A stretch of DNA of 64,000 bases from Xanthomonas sp. Leaf131 (GCF_001423495.1 NZ_LMOG01000001.1:308630-372629), one strand, 5' to 3'. Positions 25,820-38,541 are shown, counted from the stretch's first letter. Notes: generated by a model not told the origin, from the letters alone. Program-made: numbers and translations.

Positions 25820-27028
25820 ATGACCAACGCTCCCGCCGCGCTGACCGCCCATTACGCCGCCGAACTGGAAACGATCCAGGCCCAGGGCTTGTTCAAGTCC
25901 GAGCGCATCATCACCGGCCCGCAGTCGGCCCGGATCACCCTGGCCGACGGCCGTAGCATGCTCAACTTCTGCGCCAACAACTATCTGGGCCTGGCCGACC
26001 ACCCGGACATCATCCAGGCCGCCAAGGACGCGCTGGACACCCATGGCTTCGGCATGGCCTCGGTGCGCTTCATCTGCGGCACGCAGGATCTGCATAAGCA
26101 ACTCGAGCGCACCATCGCCGACTTTTTCGGCACCGAGGACACCATCCTCTATGCCGCCTGCTTCGATGCCAACGGCGGGCTGTTCGAACCGCTGCTCGGC
26201 GAACACGACGCCATCATTTCCGATGCGCTCAACCACGCCTCCATCATCGACGGCGTGCGGCTGTGCAAGGCCAAGCGCTTCCGCTACGCCAACTGCGACA
26301 TGGCCGACCTGGAAGCGCAGCTGCAGGCCGCCGATGCCGCAGGCTGCAAGACCAAGCTGATCACCAGCGACGGCGTGTTTTCGATGGATGGCTTCATCGC
26401 CCCGCTGGACGAGATCACCGCGCTGGCGCGCAAATACAACGCGCTGGTGCATATCGACGAATGCCACGCCACCGGCTTTCTCGGCGCCACCGGCCGCGGC
26501 TCGGCCGAGGTCAAGGGCGTGCTGGACCAGATCGACATCTTCACCGGCACGCTGGGCAAGGCGATGGGCGGCGCGCTCGGCGGCTTCACCACCGCCAAGC
26601 GCGAAGTGATCGAACTGCTGCGCCAGCGCTCGCGCCCCTATCTGTTTTCCAATTCGCTACCACCGCACGTGGTGGCTGCCGGCATCAAGGCCTTCGAGAT
26701 GCTCGAAGCGGCCGGCGAACTGCGCACGCAACTCGTCGACAACACCCGCTACTTCCGCGAGCGCATGACCGCCGCCGGTTTCGACGTCAAACCCGGCGTG
26801 CACCCGATCAGCCCGGTGATGCTCTACGACGCACCGCTGGCGCAGAAATTTGCCGAACGCTTGCTGGAAGAAGGCATCTACGCCATCGGCTTTTTCTTCC
26901 CGGTGGTGCCCAAGGGCCAGGCGCGCATCCGCACCCAGATCAGCGCCGCGCACACCCGCGAGCACCTGGATCAGGCGATCGCTGCATTCATCAAGATCGG
27001 CCGCGAACTCGACGTCATCAAGGGCTGA
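25820..27028 (+). CDS. kbl: 2-amino-3-ketobutyrate coenzyme A ligase (glycine C-acetyltransferase)
   Basis: PLP enzyme that splits 2-amino-3-ketobutyrate with CoA into glycine and acetyl-CoA, completing threonine breakdown with Tdh. 402 aa, alpha-oxoamine synthase fold. The PLP-binding Lys is in [14 protein letters not shown]; the cofactor-region His lies in [12 protein letters not shown]. Divergent from the sulfate operon across a 170-nt gap. It overlaps the downstream HNH gene by one nucleotide. Confidence 0.96.
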   Translation: MTNAPAALTAHYAAELETIQAQGLFKSERIITGPQSARITLADGRSMLNFCANNYLGLADHPDIIQAAKDALDTHGFGMASVRFICGTQDLHKQLERTIADFFGTEDTILYAACFDANGGLFEPLLGEHDAIISDALNHASIIDGVRLCKAKRFRYANCDMADLEAQLQAADAAGCKTKLITSDGVFSMDGFIAPLDEITALARKYNALVHIDECHATGFLGATGRGSAEVKGVLDQIDIFTGTLGKAMGGALGGFTTAKREVIELLRQRSRPYLFSNSLPPHVVAAGIKAFEMLEAAGELRTQLVDNTRYFRERMTAAGFDVKPGVHPISPVMLYDAPLAQKFAERLLEEGIYAIGFFFPVVPKGQARIRTQISAAHTREHLDQAIAAFIKIGRELDVIKG

Positions 27029-27432
27029 TGCGCACGGTGCTGCGCCAACGGCTGTTGCTGGCGGCGCACACCGATACCCAGGCGCGCTTGCTGGATGGCA
27101 GTTGGGAAACCCGCTGCCTGCATTGCCGTCGGCGCCTGCAACTACGCGCCGATGGCGAACCGCTCGGCCACACCACCCTCGAACACGTAGTGCCGCAGGC
27201 CTGGTTCGGCCGTCGCGCTGCGGCCGCGCTGTGCGCAATGGTGAGCGACGATGCGAATGCGGCGCGTAATCTCGCCCTGGCCTGTGCCAGCTGCAATCAC
27301 GCCAAAGGTCGCCGCCACGATGCCAACGGCGCCGGCAACGCACGCGCTTTTGAAGTGGTCAGCGCCTTGCTCAGCGCGCGTCTGGCGCGTTGGCGGGAGC
27401 CGCCGTCAGCGCGCCGACTTCCTCGTCGCTGA
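27028..27432 (+). CDS. HNH endonuclease-like protein
   Basis: A small basic protein (134 aa) with the Cys-rich HNH layout: CLHCRRR, then LEHVVPQAWFG with the catalytic His, then NLALACASCNHAKGRRHD. The two CxxC pairs would bind a structural zinc. The start overlaps the kbl stop (TGATG), implying translational coupling. Its last 62 bp overlap the end of the convergent pseudouridine synthase gene. The role is unknown; it is not visibly part of a restriction or phage module. Confidence 0.8.
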   Translation: MRTVLRQRLLLAAHTDTQARLLDGSWETRCLHCRRRLQLRADGEPLGHTTLEHVVPQAWFGRRAAAALCAMVSDDANAARNLALACASCNHAKGRRHDANGAGNARAFEVVSALLSARLARWREPPSARRLPRR

Positions 27433-28234
27433 GCATCCGCCACGCGCCTTTGCCCAGCTCACCCATCGCCAGTGGGCCGATCGCTACCCGCACCAATCGC
27501 AGCACACCGATCTCCAGCGCTGCCAACAGACGACGAATCTGCCGATTGCGGCCCTCGTCCAGCACGATTTCCAGCCACGCATTGCGCTCGCCTTCGCGCA
27601 GCACGCTGACCTGCCTTGCGCGCAGCAGCACGCCATCGCCATCGCCATCAGGATCGGGATCGACCACACCGGCCTGCAGCTGTGCGAGTTGCTCCGCACT
27701 GGGGCGGCAATCGATCTGCACGTGATAGGTCTTGTCCGGCCCGGTGGCCGGGTCGGTCACCACCGCCGCCCATTGCGGGTCGTTGCTGAAAAGCAGCAGG
27801 CCTTCGCTGGCCTTGTCCAGACGCCCGACCGGCGCGATCCACGGCAACCCGGCACCATCGAAACAGCGATACACCGTGTCCCTGCCCTGCTCGTCGCGCA
27901 CGGTGGTGACCACGCCGCGCGGCTTGTTGAGCATCAGATAGCAGCGCGCCGGCCCGGCCAACGGCTGTCCGTCGACGGTGATGGTGAAATGCTGATCGGC
28001 GCGGATCGGATACTCGGGGTCATGTACCACGCGCGCAGCCACGCTGACCCGCCCTTGCGCGATCCAGCGCGCCGCTTCGGTGCGCGAACACACGCCCAAT
28101 TTGGACAGCACGCGCGCCAGCCCGTGGCGTGGCGCGGTGGTCGCGGTGGCCGCAGCGGAAGCGCGTGTTGCACTTGCCGGCGCCGGACCACGCTTGCGTT
28201 GCCGGGACGTCGCCGGCGGAGGCCGCCGGGTCAT
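27371..28234 (-). CDS. RsuA/RluB-type pseudouridine synthase
   Basis: A 287-aa rRNA-modifying enzyme. A basic, Ala/Thr-rich N-terminal tail of about 35 residues precedes an S4-like RNA-binding domain (LARVLSKLGVCSRTEAARWIAQGRVSV). The catalytic domain has the Asp motif in PVGRLDKASEGLLLFSND and the late motif EGRNRQIRRLL. Which rRNA position it modifies cannot be read off; RluB (23S) and RsuA (16S) are both possible. The start at 28234 is the first ATG giving a plausible tail. Confidence 0.88.
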   Translation of the reverse strand: MTRRPPPATSRQRKRGPAPASATRASAAATATTAPRHGLARVLSKLGVCSRTEAARWIAQGRVSVAARVVHDPEYPIRADQHFTITVDGQPLAGPARCYLMLNKPRGVVTTVRDEQGRDTVYRCFDGAGLPWIAPVGRLDKASEGLLLFSNDPQWAAVVTDPATGPDKTYHVQIDCRPSAEQLAQLQAGVVDPDPDGDGDGVLLRARQVSVLREGERNAWLEIVLDEGRNRQIRRLLAALEIGVLRLVRVAIGPLAMGELGKGAWRMLSDEEVGALTAAPANAPDAR

Positions 28235-28253
28235 GCCGTCCCGACCGCGCCGC

Positions 28254-28772
28254 TTACTTGATTTCGACCGACTTGGCGTCGGCCGCAGGTGCTGCGGCGG
28301 CGGCCGGAGCTGGCGCAGCAGCGCCGGCGACCGGGCGTGCCTTGACCACGCGCACACCGCGCGCCTTCATCCAGGCATCGAATTCTTCGGCAGTCATGCG
28401 CTTGCCGTTCTGGCTCATGTCAAACCGCCACGGCGTGTTGTCGAACGCGGTGGTGGCCTTGTAGGCAGCCGGATCGTTCGGGTTGACCGTGCCGCCCGGC
28501 GGAATCACCTTGGCCAGGTCCTGGCAGCCTTCCACGCGCAGACGCAGCAGCACGCGGTCCACCGATTGCTCGCTGGTATAGGGCTGGGCCAGCACGCCGG
28601 TGGGCATGCCCAGCTGGACGCTACGGGTGTAGAACTCGGCGGCCGCCGGCGCAATCACCGTGGCAGGCAACGGCAGCGGCTGGGACACCGTGCTGCCGGC
28701 GCAGTTCGGAGCGGCGTAAGCGGCAGGAATCAAAGCGAGACAGAGCAAACCTGCCGTGGCGGTACGCAGCAT
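28254..28772 (-). CDS. exported protein of unknown function
   Basis: A 172-aa protein with a signal peptide ending at AAYAAPN. The mature part has a Cys near its N-terminus and one in EGCQDLAKV, so a single disulfide is possible. The tail is a low-complexity Ala/Pro stretch before SVEIK. I recognise no family. It lies 19 nt upstream of the pseudouridine synthase on the same strand and may share its transcript. Confidence 0.65.
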   Translation of the reverse strand: MLRTATAGLLCLALIPAAYAAPNCAGSTVSQPLPLPATVIAPAAAEFYTRSVQLGMPTGVLAQPYTSEQSVDRVLLRLRVEGCQDLAKVIPPGGTVNPNDPAAYKATTAFDNTPWRFDMSQNGKRMTAEEFDAWMKARGVRVVKARPVAGAAAPAPAAAAAPAADAKSVEIK

Positions 28773-28914
28773 CGGATTCTTCCAATTATGAGTTTGGTGT
28801 TGACGCGGCGAGTGTAGGCAGCGATGAACGCTGTTTCAACCGGAACCGTACCTGGATGGCAACACAGACAGGTTTAGCGGTGCCTCGACGCGCTGTTCGT
28901 GGTCCTACAAAGAC

Positions 28915-28939
28915 AAAACCCGGCACAAGGCCGGGTTTT
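28915..28939 (-). terminator. Rho-independent terminator of the ompA-like gene
   Basis: A perfect 10-bp stem AAAACCCGGC / GCCGGGTTTT with a 5-nt loop, 23 nt after the porin stop codon. The T-run lies on either strand, so it may also stop plus-strand transcription. Confidence 0.8.
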
Positions 28940-28962
28940 GTATGTAACAGCTAGCGGTCCAA

Positions 28963-30060
28963 TTAGTTCTGGACGTTCAGCTCGGTACGACGGTTCTTCG
29001 CACGGCCTTCCGGATTGTCGGAACCATCCGGGTTGGCGTTCGGAGCAATCGGACGGCTCTCGCCGTAGCCGATCGGGCCGACCAGACGCGACGCTTCAAC
29101 GCCGTTCTTGGTCAGGTAGTCGTACACGGTGGTCGCACGACGCTCGGACAGCTTCTGGTTGTACGCGTCGGTACCCTTCGAGTCGGTGTGACCGGCAACC
29201 TCGACCTTCAGGTCGGGGTAACGCTTCAGGATCTCGGTCGCTTCGCTCAGGATCGACTGTGCGTCCGGACGCAGGGTCGACTTGTTGAAGTCGAAGTTCA
29301 CGCCCTTCAGGTCGATCGAGACAGGAACCGGGCAACCGTCCGGACCGATGGTCTGGCCAGGCTGCGAAGCCGGGCACTTGTCGTCGCAGTTGTTGACGCC
29401 GTCACCGTCGTCATCAAGGTCTGCGCAGCTCGGAGCAACCGGAGCCGGAGCCGGCGGCGGAGCGGTCGACGGAGCCGGTCCCAACGGGATCACGACGCCG
29501 ACCGAAGCCAGCACGTCGCCGAACCAGTCTTCCTGCGGAGCGGAAACGCTCTGGTCGTTGAAGTCAGCGCGGTAGGCCAGTTCGGCACGCACGGCAACGC
29601 GCTTGTCGAAGGTGGTCTGCAGACCGACACCAGCCTTGGCGGCAAAGTTGCCGTCTTTCTGCTGGCCCGGCGAAACCGGGTTCGGGGTTGCGTCGAACTC
29701 TTCTTCCGAACGCTGGTAGCCCAGACCGAACAGCAGGTAGGGGTTCCAGCCGCGGCCCTCAGCGATGAAGTGGCGACGCAGGTCGAACGAGATGCCGTAC
29801 TGGCTCCAGTTCTGGTCCTGGTTGGCATCGAAGTTCGGGTTCTGATAGTTCAGCTCGCCGTCGATCGACCAGTTCGGGCTGACAAACTTGCCCAGACCCA
29901 GGGTCACGAACGGGGCATCATTGGTCAGACGATCGCTGTCCTGGAAGTTGAAGCCAGCGCTACCGGTCAGGTACCAACGGTCATCGAATTCCTGCGCGGA
30001 AGCAGCCTGGGCAAACGCCAGGCCGCCAAGCAACGCGGCAGTGAGAATTTTCTTGTTCAT
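28963..30060 (-). CDS. OmpA-family outer-membrane protein
   Basis: A 365-aa porin-like protein anchoring the outer membrane to peptidoglycan. The signal peptide ends at AASAQEF. An N-terminal beta-barrel domain runs to about residue 215. A Pro/Ala hinge and a calcium-binding type 3 repeat (DLDDDGDGVNNCDDKCP) follow. The C-terminal OmpA domain has the peptidoglycan-binding motif GHTDSKGTDAYNQKLSERRA. AAGGAG about 10 nt before the ATG fixes the start. A strong terminator follows, as expected for an abundant monocistronic message. Confidence 0.93.
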   Translation of the reverse strand: MNKKILTAALLGGLAFAQAASAQEFDDRWYLTGSAGFNFQDSDRLTNDAPFVTLGLGKFVSPNWSIDGELNYQNPNFDANQDQNWSQYGISFDLRRHFIAEGRGWNPYLLFGLGYQRSEEEFDATPNPVSPGQQKDGNFAAKAGVGLQTTFDKRVAVRAELAYRADFNDQSVSAPQEDWFGDVLASVGVVIPLGPAPSTAPPPAPAPVAPSCADLDDDGDGVNNCDDKCPASQPGQTIGPDGCPVPVSIDLKGVNFDFNKSTLRPDAQSILSEATEILKRYPDLKVEVAGHTDSKGTDAYNQKLSERRATTVYDYLTKNGVEASRLVGPIGYGESRPIAPNANPDGSDNPEGRAKNRRTELNVQN

Positions 30061-30474
30061 GTATACAGCTCCTTCTTTGGGAGATAAACCGATAGAGGCG
30101 TTGTTCTTGGTAAAGATGCTCGTCACATCCAGAGCCATCGGGGCGCAGATTAAGCCGGCCTCAGTGAAGATCGCGTTAACGGACATATAACATGTGAAAG
30201 CAATCAACAGGCCCGGCGATCCCACTCAATACTACGTATACAGTTTCATGAAGGAAAGGACCGGGCACTCAGTTCGCACAGTTGCCCCGCATGAACGGCA
30301 GCCCAATTAAGCCAGTTGAATACGGTGACGGACGGACCGCCTGCAGGACGTGCCGCATGACCTGGCGACCACATTGGTGAATGCGAACCCTAGTCCGAGC
30401 TGAATTGTGGGCTTGGTGGTTGCGGGCCAACGGCTTCACAACGCACCCTGAACTCCCCCACACAGAGCGCCTCG
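30061..30474. other. intergenic region between the ompA-like gene and the alcohol dehydrogenase
   Basis: Divergent intergenic space of 414 nt with promoters expected on both strands. The ompA side is AT-richer, with a TATATG candidate near 30185 on the minus strand, but no clean -35 is seen. No small gene is supported. Confidence 0.4.
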
Positions 30475-31497
30475 ATGAAAGCCATCGCACTCACTCGCCA
30501 TCTGCCAATCGACGATCCCGAGTCGCTGCTTGACATGGAGCTTCCGACGCCTGCGGCGCCCTCGGGGTATGACTTATTGGTGCGTGTGGAGGCGATCTCG
30601 GTGAATCCGGTCGATACCAAGGTGCGCGCGCCCAAGCCGCAGACGCTGGATGCGCCCAAGATTCTGGGCTACGACGCCGCCGGCGTGATCGAAGCGGTCG
30701 GCCCGGAGGTCACCGCGTTCGTCGTAGGCGACGAGGTCTATTACGCGGGAGACATCGGAAGACCGGGCAGCAACGCGCAGTACCAACTGGTCGATGCGCG
30801 CATCGCCGGCTGCAAGCCGACCTCGCTCAGCTTCGCCCAGGCCGCTGCCTTGCCGTTGACCACGCTGACTGCATGGGAGCTGTTGTTCCAGCGTATGCCG
30901 TTCGCCTTCGACGGCGCGCGCAATCGCGGCAAACACTTATTGATCATCGGCGGCGCCGGTGGCGTGGGTTCCATCGCGATCCAGCTGGCGCGGCATGCCG
31001 GCTTCACGGTGATTGCCACCGCCTCGCGTCCGGAGACGATTGAATGGGTGCGCCAGATGGGCGCGCAGCATGTGATCGACCATCACCAGCCGCTGCACCC
31101 GCAATTGCAGGCGCTGGGCCTGCAGAGCGTGGATGCCGCGCTCAATCTGGCCGATACCGATCGCTACTGGCAGCAGTTGGGCGAGATCCTGGCGCCGCAG
31201 GGACACGTGGGCTTGATCGTGGAGCCGCGTGGCCCGCTGTCGATCGGCGACCCGTATAAATCCAAGTGCATCGGGATCCATTGGGAGCTGATGTTCACGC
31301 GCGCCCGCTACGCCACCGAAGACATGGTCGAGCAGCACCGCATCCTCAATCGTGCGGCCAGCCTGATCGACGCGGGCGAGTTGCGCACCACGCAGACCGA
31401 AACGCTGTCGCCAATCAATGCGCAGCAGTTGCGCGAAGCGCATCGACGACTGGAAAGTGGCAGCACGATCGGCAAATTGGTGTTGGCGGGCTGGTAA
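30475..31497 (+). CDS. zinc-type alcohol dehydrogenase / quinone oxidoreductase family protein
   Basis: A 340-aa medium-chain dehydrogenase/reductase. The GroES-like N-terminal domain has VNPVDTKVR and ILGYDAAGVIEAVG. The nucleotide motif GGAGGVGSIAIQLAR lies at about residues 160-175. The zinc-ligand Cys of classical alcohol dehydrogenases is absent, so an NADPH-dependent quinone or enone reductase is likelier. Substrate unknown. A GC-rich gap of 125 nt separates it from fadH. Confidence 0.87.
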   Translation: MKAIALTRHLPIDDPESLLDMELPTPAAPSGYDLLVRVEAISVNPVDTKVRAPKPQTLDAPKILGYDAAGVIEAVGPEVTAFVVGDEVYYAGDIGRPGSNAQYQLVDARIAGCKPTSLSFAQAAALPLTTLTAWELLFQRMPFAFDGARNRGKHLLIIGGAGGVGSIAIQLARHAGFTVIATASRPETIEWVRQMGAQHVIDHHQPLHPQLQALGLQSVDAALNLADTDRYWQQLGEILAPQGHVGLIVEPRGPLSIGDPYKSKCIGIHWELMFTRARYATEDMVEQHRILNRAASLIDAGELRTTQTETLSPINAQQLREAHRRLESGSTIGKLVLAGW

Positions 31498-31514
31498 GCG
31501 GGGCGACTGGCTGA

Positions 31515-33662
<2,148 letters not shown>

Positions 33663-33949
33663 TACTGCGCCGTCGTAACAGCGACAGCCACGCTCTCCAA
33701 GACACGCCCAAGCGGGTTTTTGCGCCTGCAAGAGAGCCAGATGGGTCCTGGCATCGGCGCCGATCTCGGCGGTTGCAAACGCTCTAGCCAGCCTGCTCGG
33801 CAGGCGTCTGTGTACGTGCGTGCGCGTGCGTCTGCAAGAGAGTCAAAGCGGCGCTGGCGTCGACGCTGCGATCAACGGCGCAACACCAGCGCGTAAGCCG
33901 CTGGTCGAAGCCAGTGCCGTGAATTCTTTTTTCTGTCGCCCAGCTCGGC
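33663..33949. other. gene-free stretch before the MFS gene
   Basis: No gene supported. A near-identical decamer TGCAAGAGAG occurs twice about 100 bp apart, which may be a decayed duplication. A short GGGTTTTTG near 33715 could contribute to fadH termination but lacks a strong stem. Confidence 0.4.
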
Positions 33950-33961
33950 TATAAACCGGGC
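33950..33961 (+). promoter_or_regulatory. -10 box of a probably leaderless MFS mRNA
   Basis: TATAAA at 33950-33955 is followed by 6 nt and the ATG. No Shine-Dalgarno precedes the start codon. A T-run (TTTTTT, 33927-33932) sits 17 nt upstream of the -10 in the -35 position. Confidence 0.5.
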
Positions 33962-35290
33962 ATGCCATCGCCCCTGACTGCATCGCCGCCAACCCCACTG
34001 CCGCCCGCAGCGTTGCTGGCCTACGCTGCGGCGCATTTCGGCAAGAGCCTGCTCTGGTACACCGCCGAATTGCTGCTGATTTTTGCGTTGACCGAATACG
34101 TCGGGCTGGGCGCGATTGCGGCAGGATTTTCAGTCGCCAGCGGATTGCTCGTCAGTGCCGTGATGGGGGTGGTTGCAGCAAGGCGTTGGAGTGCAGGCGT
34201 CAGCCTTGCCTGGGCCGGACGGTCGCAATGGCGCGGCATCGCGTTGGCCGCAGTTGCGCTGTCGCTGGTGTTCGTGACTCCGTTACTTCCACCCGACGCG
34301 CGTCTGATCAGCGTGCTGCTGCTCAGCCTGCCGTTTCGCGCTGCGTATGCGGTCGGCGACGTGGCGCAGAACACCTTGTTGGGATTGGGGCGTTGGCCCT
34401 GGCATGGTGCGCGCGGTGTCAGCGCACTGCGCCTGATCGGGAGCGGGCTGGCCGCTCTGCTGGTCAGTGCGGCAATCGGGCTGGTGCTCAAGGTCGGCGC
34501 GCATACCGCCGCCTCGACGGCGTTGACGATCGTTGCGCTGGTCAGCGTGATCGCCCTGCTCTCGGCGTGGTGGCTACGCCAGACACTTCGTCCCTACATG
34601 CAACATGCCCAGGGCGCGACATCGCTGCTGGCTGCATCGCGCTGGCAGAGCGGTCACTGGTTGCCGCTGGCGGTCATCGCGACGCTGGCGCTTGCGCTCC
34701 CCACCTTTACCAAGCTGGCGCCGTATTTGGCGCAATCGCACATCGGTGCAGCCGGATGGGGCAGCGCGGTGTTGATCAGCTATGCGCTGGGCAGCGTCTT
34801 CGTCCAACCACTGGCTGCCCGATGGCCCACGGTCGCTTTGCGTCGGCTGGGCGTCAGTGGTGCCGCGCTGGCCGTGCTGGGTGTGGTGTTCGCCATCGCC
34901 GCGTCTCGACACACGCTGCTGGATGCCGCGTTGGCGTTCGGCATGGGCACGGCGGCCGGCAGCGCCGGGCAATGGGTGTGGGCACGCCATGCAGAACTCG
35001 CCTCCCAATACGGGCCAGCGCAGCAAGCACGCGGATTTGCAGCGCTCACCGCAAGTGCCCAGCTCGCGTTGGCAGCAGGCAGCGCGTTGATCGGCCTGCT
35101 GCTGAGCGCATGCGACCAGCATGACGGCCACCACGCGTACCTGGCATGGGCCATGGCGCTGGGGCCGGTCGTCTGCGGTGCCATGTGCTTGCTGATTGCC
35201 TGTGCTGGTAGTGCTCTGGCGTCGCGTGGACGAAGCCGATCTGTATCGGACATCACGTCGATCACATCGACTACCGTGGCGCCAGGATAA
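33962..35290 (+). CDS. MFS-type transporter
   Basis: A 442-aa polytopic inner-membrane protein with about 12 hydrophobic segments. The first (HFGKSLLWYTAELLLIFALTEYVGL) resembles the start of the cation-sugar symporter (GPH-like) branch of the major facilitator superfamily. The substrate is unknown. The C-terminal tail is hydrophilic and Ser/Thr-rich. Confidence 0.72.
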   Translation: MPSPLTASPPTPLPPAALLAYAAAHFGKSLLWYTAELLLIFALTEYVGLGAIAAGFSVASGLLVSAVMGVVAARRWSAGVSLAWAGRSQWRGIALAAVALSLVFVTPLLPPDARLISVLLLSLPFRAAYAVGDVAQNTLLGLGRWPWHGARGVSALRLIGSGLAALLVSAAIGLVLKVGAHTAASTALTIVALVSVIALLSAWWLRQTLRPYMQHAQGATSLLAASRWQSGHWLPLAVIATLALALPTFTKLAPYLAQSHIGAAGWGSAVLISYALGSVFVQPLAARWPTVALRRLGVSGAALAVLGVVFAIAASRHTLLDAALAFGMGTAAGSAGQWVWARHAELASQYGPAQQARGFAALTASAQLALAAGSALIGLLLSACDQHDGHHAYLAWAMALGPVVCGAMCLLIACAGSALASRGRSRSVSDITSITSTTVAPG

Positions 35291-36130
35291 GCATCGATAA
35301 AAACCAACTCTGTGTCTTCGAACAGATTGTTGCGATGACAATGTGCGCGGACACATTTCTTCCCGCATGCGTTGCGCACTCTTCATCGGCAAGCTGCACT
35401 CGATGGACACTGTCGCCACGCCCGCAAGAGCGAGCACGTCGTTCGTTGCACTCGTTTGTAGAAGCGACATTGCTCATCACACCACGCTGCAAGCGGTGTG
35501 CATCACAAGGCCAACGTAGTGACTCGCGACTCTATAAACGCATCCACAGTGCAGCCTACGGATGCATGGAATCCGGATCGCGGTGGAAGCGCGACACGCT
35601 AATCGCGCTGTACGCGTCACACCAAAACTTAGTTACGTCACTGCGCACGCATCCACGTCGAATAATCGCGATCACCAAGCACATTAGCAGGTGACGAAAA
35701 TGTGTAATGACGTTTGCGGGTGTTTGCAAATACGCAATGCATTTGCGCACCGACTACGACGCTTCAAGTATCGCATCCCCCATGAAACAGCACATCCAAC
35801 GTGCGCATCGATGTGACGCAACTACGCTGTCGCCGTATCGATGCGACGCAAATCCGATGCTGCATCGCATGCAGTAACGCTACACATCGCTACGCGCCGC
35901 AGGCAATCACGTCCGTCAAGCCCGCCCATTCAGCCAGGATTATGTGATCGCCGCCTACCTTGCGCCAACTTTTTGACCCACCGCATTTGGTGGGCACCTT
36001 CGGCAGATGTGTCTTTCGCCGGAGACTTGGCGGCCCTTGGCAGGTCGCCTCCCCATGACGCCAAGCCCTTCGCACTGGTGCATCCACTTTGGATGGCCTG
36101 CGGATCGGCCCATACGGAGCAAGGAGTTCT
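35291..36130. other. AT-richer 840-bp region without a gene
   Basis: Visibly less GC-rich than the surrounding genes. Short open frames exist on both strands but none has a good ribosome site or recognisable content. A pair of imperfect direct repeats (ATCGATGTGACGCAACTAC and ATCGATGCGACGCAAATCC) lies near 35807-35857. A small CCCACC/GGTGGG hairpin is at 35977-35994. It could be a relic of transferred DNA, or a long regulatory leader for the SleB-like gene. Confidence 0.45.
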
Positions 36131-36592
36131 ATGAAACTGGCTTGGATACTTTGGCTGTCGCAATTATTGCCGCAGCCGGCTGCAGATTCGTTGTGTTTGA
36201 GTACCACCGTGTACCTGGAAGCGCGTGACCAGACCTTGCGTGGCCAACAGGCCGTTGCAGAAGTCGCGTTGCGCCGTCTGGACAGCGGTTTGTGGGGCGA
36301 TTCGATGTGTCAGGTGGTGACCGCGCGCAAGCAGTTCGCGCCAACCATCGTGTCGCCGGGCACCCAGCTCAAGAATGACGATGCCTGGAACAAGGCATTG
36401 GACGTGGCATTGGCCGCAGAGCGCAATTGGGCACTGCCGGTGGGCCAGCGCAAGGAGATCGTGCCAGGCGCCAGTCACTTTGCCGCCAGTGCGATTGCGA
36501 GCCCCAGCTGGCGCAATGCGTATCAGGTTGCCACCATCGGCGACCACACGTTCTATCGTGTGCAGAAGCTGCGTCCACGCACTGCATCCTGA
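36131..36592 (+). CDS. SleB-type cell-wall hydrolase
   Basis: A 153-aa exported protein with a short signal peptide (MKLAWILWLSQLLPQPAA). The hydrolase_2 core is present: VYLEARDQTLRGQQAVAEVALRR with the catalytic Glu, the segment DSMCQVVTARKQFAPT, and GASHFAA near the end. The family includes spore-cortex lytic SleB and proteobacterial peptidoglycan hydrolases. AAGGAG 6 nt before the ATG sets the start. Confidence 0.82.
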   Translation: MKLAWILWLSQLLPQPAADSLCLSTTVYLEARDQTLRGQQAVAEVALRRLDSGLWGDSMCQVVTARKQFAPTIVSPGTQLKNDDAWNKALDVALAAERNWALPVGQRKEIVPGASHFAASAIASPSWRNAYQVATIGDHTFYRVQKLRPRTAS

Positions 36593-36658
36593 CGCTTTCC
36601 ACGCACGCGCGCATGCGTTGCCGCTAAGCTTGCGCCTTCGTTCTCGCGTGGAATTCCC

Positions 36659-37273
36659 ATGAAGCTGTACACCAAGCCCGGCGCATGCTCGCTGGCAGAT
36701 CACATCGTGTTGCGCTGGTCGGGCCTGCCGTTCGAGCTGACGGTTGTCGATGCCGCCACGATAAAGTCCCCCGAATATCTGCGCCTCAATCCGGCCGGCG
36801 CGGTTCCGCTGTTGGTGGTCGACGATTGGGCGTTGAATCAGAACGCGGCCATCCTCAACTACATCGCCGACATCGCACCGCTCACCGGCCTGTCCGGCGA
36901 TGGCACTGCGCGTAGCCGCGCCGAGATCAATCGCTGGATCGCCTTCGCCAATGCCGATGTGCATCCGACATTCAAGCCGATCTTCGGCAGCACTGCCTAT
37001 CTGCAGGACGATGCACTGATTGCGCGCAGCCACGACGACGCACGCAGCAAGTTGCGTACCTTGTACGAACGTGCCAACGCGCATCTGCAAGACCGTACCT
37101 GGCTGGCCAGCGACACCCACACCGGTGCCGATGCGTATCTGTTCGTGACGCTGTTGTGGGCGCAGAAGGTTGGCGTGGATTTAAGCGACTTGAGCGCATT
37201 GGATGCGTTCGTGCAGCGCATGCTGGCCGATGCCGATGTGCAGGCCGCATTGAAGGCCGAAGGCCTGGCATAA
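36659..37273 (+). CDS. glutathione S-transferase, beta class
   Basis: A 204-aa cytoplasmic transferase. The N-terminus MKLYTKPGACSLADHI carries the beta-class Cys10. The thioredoxin-like half ends in LNQNAAILNYIAD (glutathione-binding Ser/Thr/Gln-Asn region). The helical C-terminal half shows LQDRTWLASDTHTGADAYLFV. Endogenous substrate unknown. It converges on mdh with a shared terminator. Confidence 0.9.
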   Translation: MKLYTKPGACSLADHIVLRWSGLPFELTVVDAATIKSPEYLRLNPAGAVPLLVVDDWALNQNAAILNYIADIAPLTGLSGDGTARSRAEINRWIAFANADVHPTFKPIFGSTAYLQDDALIARSHDDARSKLRTLYERANAHLQDRTWLASDTHTGADAYLFVTLLWAQKVGVDLSDLSALDAFVQRMLADADVQAALKAEGLA

Positions 37274-37390
37274 GCCGGACGCATTGCGCGATGTGATCAG
37301 TGCAGCGGCCGCACCGATCGTCCGACATCGACGTGCGTGATTGCGTTTTTTTCGCCCCACAGCGCAACGTATCACGCACGCGACGCATAA

Positions 37391-37417
37391 AAAACGCCGG
37401 GCATTGCCCGGCGTTTT
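37391..37417. terminator. bidirectional terminator between gst and mdh
   Basis: A perfect 12-bp stem (arms AAAACGCCGGGC and GCCCGGCGTTTT, loop ATT). It sits between two convergent genes and has A and T runs on both sides, so it can stop both transcripts. Confidence 0.88.
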
Positions 37418-37438
37418 CGTTGCACCCTAAGCGAAAAC

Positions 37439-38440
<1,002 letters not shown>

Positions 38441-38541
38441 CTAAAAAACGTAAGTGGAGGTGCACGCTGGCGGGGCGCAAGGCCTGGCGGCGCGCGGGTG
38501 ACAAGCGAACGGCCGCACATGGCGGCCGTTCGGGAGTGACA

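Noticed and set aside
35841..36134. 97-codon open frame before the SleB-like gene
   Set aside because: No ribosome site, no hydrophobic or domain pattern, and its end overlaps the supported hydrolase start.
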